Source of the DNA: Kordia sp.
GTDB lineage: Bacteria; Bacteroidota; Bacteroidia; Flavobacteriales; Flavobacteriaceae
Length of the DNA: 64,000 nucleotides
Direction of reading: 5' to 3'
Assembly (NCBI RefSeq): GCF_022447245.1
Contig: NZ_JAKVBC010000011.1
Span: forward strand, 62,001-126,000
Shown here: in pieces, positions 60,615 to 64,000 of the stretch
Position numbering within the stretch: the stretch's first letter is position 1
Layout of the letters: every line of letters begins with the position of its first letter
The notes under the pieces: generated by a model
The model's database searches: none
Told to the model about the DNA's origin: nothing
The model's input: only the letters and a program-made list of their open reading frames with translations
Position numbers and translations under genes: made by a program

Positions 60615-61067
60615 TTAATAGGTATTCATTTTTTGTTTGTATACCATAAATTCTATCCAAATCAAACCTACAAAAATTCCAATAAAACCTAATAGTGTTA
60701 TAAAATCATTGGCGAATGTGCCAGTAGTTAAGAGTTCATAAGTGTTTGATAACAAAGCCAAACAAAGTATAATTAATAGTAAAAATGTAAAAAGTCCTAG
60801 TTTTACGTTGAACTTTTTATTCTTTTCTATTTCAGGGAATTCTATAATCAATTTTGGTAATAATCGTAATATTGAAATCCTACGGATTCGTGTAATTGAC
60901 AACGCATCTTTCTCGTATTTCCCATAAAAATCTTTATCGTTTGTTGTCATATTTACGGTACTCATAATACTTAAAGTCTTTCCCGTTTTTAAGGTTTTAT
61001 TTTCCAATATCGTTTTAAACTCAGCTTGCTTTTTAGTGGAATCAATGTTGCTTTTAAAAATGGTCAT
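60615..61067 (-). CDS. Membrane protein of unknown function
   Basis: A 150-residue protein with a polar N-terminal half (KTLKTGKTLSIMSTVNMTTN) and two membrane helices (about 90-107 and 117-141). It converges with the regulator at two bases between stops. A later ATG at MSTVNMTTNDKDFYG is possible as a start. No family is recognised. Confidence 0.5.
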   Translation of the reverse strand: MTIFKSNIDSTKKQAEFKTILENKTLKTGKTLSIMSTVNMTTNDKDFYGKYEKDALSITRIRRISILRLLPKLIIEFPEIEKNKKFNVKLGLFTFLLLIILCLALLSNTYELLTTGTFANDFITLLGFIGIFVGLIWIEFMVYKQKMNTY

Positions 61068-61139
61068 TATTGATCTAGTTTATGAAATCGATTTTAAAAA
61101 TAGTCAAATAGCATGGTACTAATCCCTTTTTACAACAAA

Positions 61140-61166
61140 AAAAACCACTTTGTTCTCACAAAATGG
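61140..61166 (-). terminator. Terminator of the hairpin-protein gene at 61194
   Basis: On the minus strand CCATTTTGT, loop GAGA, ACAAAGTGG (one G-U pair) is followed by a T-rich run. Confidence 0.6.
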
Positions 61167-61193
61167 CTTTACTTCGTTTTCCTTACGATGCTA

Positions 61194-61376
61194 TTATACT
61201 ACTTTTTGTGTTTTATACAATTTGTAAAATAATGTTGGTAGAAATCCAAAGTTAAACAGTACAAAACCTAGCATCATTAATATAGCTGCAAAAGGCCAGT
61301 GAAAAAATTCAAACATGATTCCTGTACTTAGCGTAAAAAAGGCTAAAAAGCCTAATACATAAACTGCATTTTTCAT
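61194..61376 (-). CDS. GldL-like helical-hairpin membrane protein
   Basis: A 60-residue protein with two helices separated by a FFHWPFA turn (VYVLGFLAFFTLSTGIMFEF, then FHWPFAAILMMLGFVLFNFG). The K/F-x-F-HWP-x-A motif resembles the transmembrane hairpin of the gliding-motor protein GldL, and it recurs in the neighbour at 61402 (KMFQWPYANI). It may be a subunit or adaptor related to that fold. It sits downstream of the PadR-regulated gene on the same strand. Confidence 0.6.
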   Translation of the reverse strand: MKNAVYVLGFLAFFTLSTGIMFEFFHWPFAAILMMLGFVLFNFGFLPTLFYKLYKTQKVV

Positions 61377-61401
61377 TTTTTGTGGGTGTTAATTGTTCGT
61401 A

Positions 61402-61833
61402 TTAAGATTGATAATTGAATATTGATTGTTTGTATTTTTGGTAAAAGAATAGTGGTGCATATACAAGTAATAATAAAGAAACACCAAGCAATAATGCGAT
61501 ATTGGCATACGGCCATTGAAACATTTTAAAAAGTAGTCCAAGCGAAAATATAATTGTCATAAGTGCACCTATTATGTATTGAATTCTTTTAGTTTTCAAT
61601 AGCATTTTTCCATGAAGTAATTGCTTTGTTTCTTTTTCCAATTGTTTGATGTTGTAGTATCCACCTAATTTCTGAATAGCTTCTTCATATGCAAGGGTAA
61701 AATCAGTATGGTTTGATTCTTCAATTGTCGTACAGATATGATCTATGATGTCATCTTTAATGTTCTTTGTTTGCAATCCGTGAAATTCTAAACTGTTTGA
61801 AATAAATTCAATTTGATTCTGTGTTATATTCAT
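61402..61833 (-). CDS. Permease-prefix-like protein with GldL-like hairpin
   Basis: A 143-residue protein. The N-terminal 75 residues form a helical prefix domain (EFISNSLEFHGLQTKNIKDD, DHICTTIEESNHTDFTLAYE, EAIQKLGG) found in front of membrane permeases and next to PadR regulators. Two membrane helices follow (about 85-105, 110-130) with the FQWPYANIALLLG turn that resembles GldL. Its start overlaps the PadR stop by four bases, so they form a coupled pair. It may sense or transmit envelope stress (inference). Confidence 0.7.
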   Translation of the reverse strand: MNITQNQIEFISNSLEFHGLQTKNIKDDIIDHICTTIEESNHTDFTLAYEEAIQKLGGYYNIKQLEKETKQLLHGKMLLKTKRIQYIIGALMTIIFSLGLLFKMFQWPYANIALLLGVSLLLLVYAPLFFYQKYKQSIFNYQS

Positions 61834-62168
61834 GTTACCAACGATTTAGGATTAAAAATAAGTGATAAGGTTTCAATAAAATCATTGATTTCGGCTGTCT
61901 TTTCCGTGATGACTTTCTTTCCAGAATTTGTAACTTTATAATACTTACGCACACGTTTTCCGATATATACTTTTTCCGTTTCCAGAACACCTTGATGTTC
62001 CAATTTGTGAAGTATAGGATATAAAGCGCCTTCACTGATATCAATTTTTCCTTTGGTCAATTCTCGTACTTTCTGAGAAATCTCGTATCCATACATTTTG
62101 TCTCCTGAACTTAATAGTTTTAAAATGATGGGAAGTAATATTCCTTTTGTTAGTTCTTTACTATACAT
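61830..62168 (-). CDS. PadR-family transcriptional regulator
   Basis: A 112-residue regulator started at ATG 62168 (MYSKELTKGILLPIILKLLS); an extra five-residue upstream start is possible. The winged helix and dimer region are typical (SGDKMYGYEISQKVRELTKG, ISEGALYPILHKLEHQGVLE, YIGKRVRKYYKVTNSGKKVI). PadR proteins usually repress the adjacent gene, here the permease-prefix-like protein with which it overlaps by four bases. The ligand is not predictable. Confidence 0.9.
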   Translation of the reverse strand: MYSKELTKGILLPIILKLLSSGDKMYGYEISQKVRELTKGKIDISEGALYPILHKLEHQGVLETEKVYIGKRVRKYYKVTNSGKKVITEKTAEINDFIETLSLIFNPKSLVT

Positions 62169-62412
62169 AGGGCAAATATACATTTTATATAAATGTATTC
62201 AAATAAAATGTTTGAAATTATTATTACTTACTGATTTTCAAAGCCAGAACAACTCCAAATAAAATTACGTGTTCTTATACGATAGGTTTTTTTCTCCTTT
62301 ATTAGAAGGTTATAACTCTATTAATTTGTAATTTAAGTAGTTTTTATTTATATCGGTGACATCCGAAAAACCTATAACAAACGAGTAGGAAACCTATCAA
62401 AAACCAAAAATT

Positions 62413-62664
62413 ATGAGTAATCAATATAATTCAGTAGTTGTAAACCCTATTAGAAACGGGAACAACCTAAACGTTATGGTCGGAGCGCAATCTGGCACAA
62501 ATCCTGCAATTTTAACATGGATTATTGTACGCCAACAAGGCATTACCCGATTTTTTTATCCATACGATTTCAATATTCGCGGACAATATGTATATCCTAG
62601 ACTTTCGCAATCAAAACTTTTCATTCCAATTTCTCCCCGGGATGTAAAAGTTGAAGTGTATTAG
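62413..62664 (+). CDS. Unknown small beta-rich protein
   Basis: An 83-residue soluble-looking protein (start MSNQYNSVVVNPIRNGNNLN, then ILTWIIVRQQGITRFFYPYD and SKLFIPISPRDVKVEVY). No signal peptide or known motif. It precedes another unknown small gene by 92 bases on the same strand. The promoter region of 229 bases is AT-rich and shows no operator I can name. Confidence 0.45.
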   Translation: MSNQYNSVVVNPIRNGNNLNVMVGAQSGTNPAILTWIIVRQQGITRFFYPYDFNIRGQYVYPRLSQSKLFIPISPRDVKVEVY

Positions 62665-62756
62665 AGTGACTCTAATTGTGTTGCCTCGGCTGGAATTTCC
62701 TAATAATGTATTCTAAAACAATAAGAAATTAAATAATATTTAAAAATACAATCACT

Positions 62757-63059
62757 ATGAGCACACAAAGTAAAATACGTCAGATTTCCTTAAGTCATGA
62801 CGCATTACATATAAAATCTAAATCTGTGGATAAAGCTACAGAAGCTTTTATGGGCAATATACATGAGATTACATTAAAATTGGCTTCTGAAGGTGTACAC
62901 ACTAGTGGTGTACGTATTGTAGAAGCTAGTTATGAAGGAGGTATGTTCCATTTTAAGTTTGAAGACCCTGACAATTTTATTGATCATGTTTCATTACACA
63001 TGAATCAAGCAAATCCGAAAGCAAAAATTGAAGTACATCATACTTCAGCTCGAAGTTAA
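62757..63059 (+). CDS. Unknown small soluble protein
   Basis: A 100-residue protein without a signal peptide (start MSTQSKIRQISLSHDALHIK; ILxxASYEGGMFHFKFEDPD in the middle as RIVEASYEGGMFHFKFEDPD; end KAKIEVHHTSARS). Alternating strands and helices with several His (about 8). No family is recognised. It is probably co-expressed with the gene at 62413, and the two may form a module. Confidence 0.45.
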   Translation: MSTQSKIRQISLSHDALHIKSKSVDKATEAFMGNIHEITLKLASEGVHTSGVRIVEASYEGGMFHFKFEDPDNFIDHVSLHMNQANPKAKIEVHHTSARS

Positions 63060-63140
63060 ATATCAATTGCTAGTTTTTAGTTGTTACATCTCTATTATGC
63101 TCGATGTAGCAGTTACTTACAATTGAGTACTATTTTAAAA

Positions 63141-63688
63141 CTAGTTTAGATTTTCTGTAAAAATCTCAGATTCAATTCCTTTAAATGAAATTCTACTAGT
63201 ATACGTCTTTAAAATGTCATTTAAATTTACTTTGTTGAAGTCATCATTACCTAATGCAATAGATAATTTGCCATTATACATTCTATAAGTCAAATAATGA
63301 AATTCATAATTCTTTGGATCATTTCTATATATAAGATTTATCGCTCCTCCTGATTATTTATCGCTCAATGAAGGCACAGAATATGCTATATTATTCAATT
63401 TCATATTATTCTTCATTGTTTTCTTCAATTTGTTATGAAGACAGGCAAGCATTTCTTTTCCTGTGCTTTAGACATACTACTTATACCTTTACCATATGAT
63501 TGTGCCACACCACTGAATCTAAACATCTCTTTGGTGTAGTTATTATAAAATAACTCACAACCATTATCTAAAATACTATTGAAAAAATTTTAACTTTGAG
63601 TAGCTATAAATTTATTTAATTCATTATCCTTTTTCCCACAAGAACTAATTGTAGTCATTAGCACACATAAAATGAGTAGTTTCTTCAT
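63141..63688 (-). pseudogene. Lipoprotein gene with two stops and a frameshift
   Basis: ATG 63688 opens MKKLLILCVLMTTISSCGKK (lipobox ISSC). TAA at 63590..63592 stops it; the frame goes on as NFFNSILDNGCELFYNNYTK and EMFRFSGVAQSYGKGISS. Near 63456 a one-base loss shifts the reading to another frame, LACLHNKLKKTMKNNMKLNN then SVPSLSDK, a second TAA at 63354..63356, and SGGAINLIYRNDPKNYEFHY to the end TAG 63141..63143. Three lesions in a 180-residue protein make real decay the best reading. Confidence 0.75.
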
Positions 63689-63805
63689 AATTTTATAGTT
63701 TATTTGGTTCGTGAGATAAAACCTACATCACAAATAACAAAAAACTAAATATTTAGATTTCATTTTAAAGTTTTCCTCATTCACAAAAACTATACAACTC
63801 AACTT

Positions 63806-64000
63806 CTAATTAGATTTCTTTATTTGCTGTATTTCGATTTCTCCTTGCATTGAGTAAAGACAAGATAATCCATAAATAATTGGCGACAACAAAAATATAA
63901 GTAACATGAAAACTACAATCACAGGACTAATTGCATATGCTTCTGAGTTGGGAAGAACAACGCTAAAACTAAAGCTTCCTAGCTGATGAATATAAAATAT
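63806..64000 (-). CDS. C-terminus of a membrane protein (partial)
   Basis: The last 64 codons of a gene that enters from the right edge. It has one strong membrane helix (ISPVIVVFMLLIFLLSPIIY) and a polar end (CLYSMQGEIEIQQIKKSN). The rest is outside the window, so no assignment is possible. Confidence 0.5.
   Translation of the reverse strand: MFYIHQLGSFSFSVVLPNSEAYAISPVIVVFMLLIFLLSPIIYGLSCLYSMQGEIEIQQIKKSN

Noticed and set aside
1-64000. CRISPR array, tRNA or rRNA genes
   Set aside because: No regularly spaced repeats were seen. No cloverleaf with a T-loop GTTCGANNC pattern and no conserved rRNA sequences were recognised by eye.

Overview
The window is AT-rich chromosomal DNA from a marine-type flavobacterium (Bacteroidota, Flavobacteriaceae). 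The small GG-leader peptides, the glgC/glgA pair and the glyoxylate-shunt locus resemble Kordia, but the genus is an inference. Supporting signs are a type IX secretion (T9SS) sorting domain, reg_prop/Y_Y_Y/LytTR regulators, a TonB receptor with a carboxypeptidase-like domain, GldL-like helical hairpins, TAnnTTTG -7 boxes without Shine-Dalgarno sequences, and a 6S-like RNA between zapA and rny. I see no rRNA, tRNA, CRISPR array, transposase or integron.

Layout. 0-4.1 kb: a membrane-anchored sensor with a cytoplasmic LytTR DNA-binding domain, flanked by a leucine-rich-repeat secreted protein and a LamG lipoprotein; three near-identical tandem-repeat sites sit in the surrounding intergenic DNA. 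4.2-7.4 kb: an accessory strip of small GG-leader peptide genes, an unknown Cys-containing protein, a small protein with the N-terminal motif of eCIS/polymorphic-toxin cargo, and a Crp-like regulator. 7.5-16.9 kb: an exported S33 hydrolase, glgC-glgA, msrB, a broken uracil-DNA glycosylase, a DinB-like protein, a YD-rich lipoprotein and a serine beta-lactamase-like hydrolase. 17.0-23.7 kb: an AraC regulator and a co-directional run of poorly known membrane proteins and lipoproteins ending in an arrestin-like protein and a small P-loop ATPase; two members are broken. 24.1-35.6 kb: lpdA, more GG-leader peptides (several decayed), outer-membrane barrels, aroQ, xerD, rny, 6S RNA, zapA. 35.8-48.7 kb: a frameshifted M23 peptidase, a TonB receptor, an LpoB-like protein, glycosyltransferases (one ending in MORN repeats), a cysteine desulfurase and a MutS2/Smr-type protein. 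48.9-64 kb: an S74 tail-fibre-like protein with a T9SS partner, rocD, an ECF sigma factor operon, the glyoxylate shunt aceB-aceA with its divergent regulator, a PadR module, two unknown small genes and a triply broken lipoprotein.

The most striking global feature is the number of loci with single-base lesions: about ten in 64 kb, mostly in accessory genes, by in-frame TAA/TGA or one-base indels. They may be real decay or sequencing error; the sequence alone cannot decide. The most coherent regulatory discoveries are the 21-bp-spaced tandem sites around the LytTR gene and the 24-bp perfect palindrome between aceB and its regulator.
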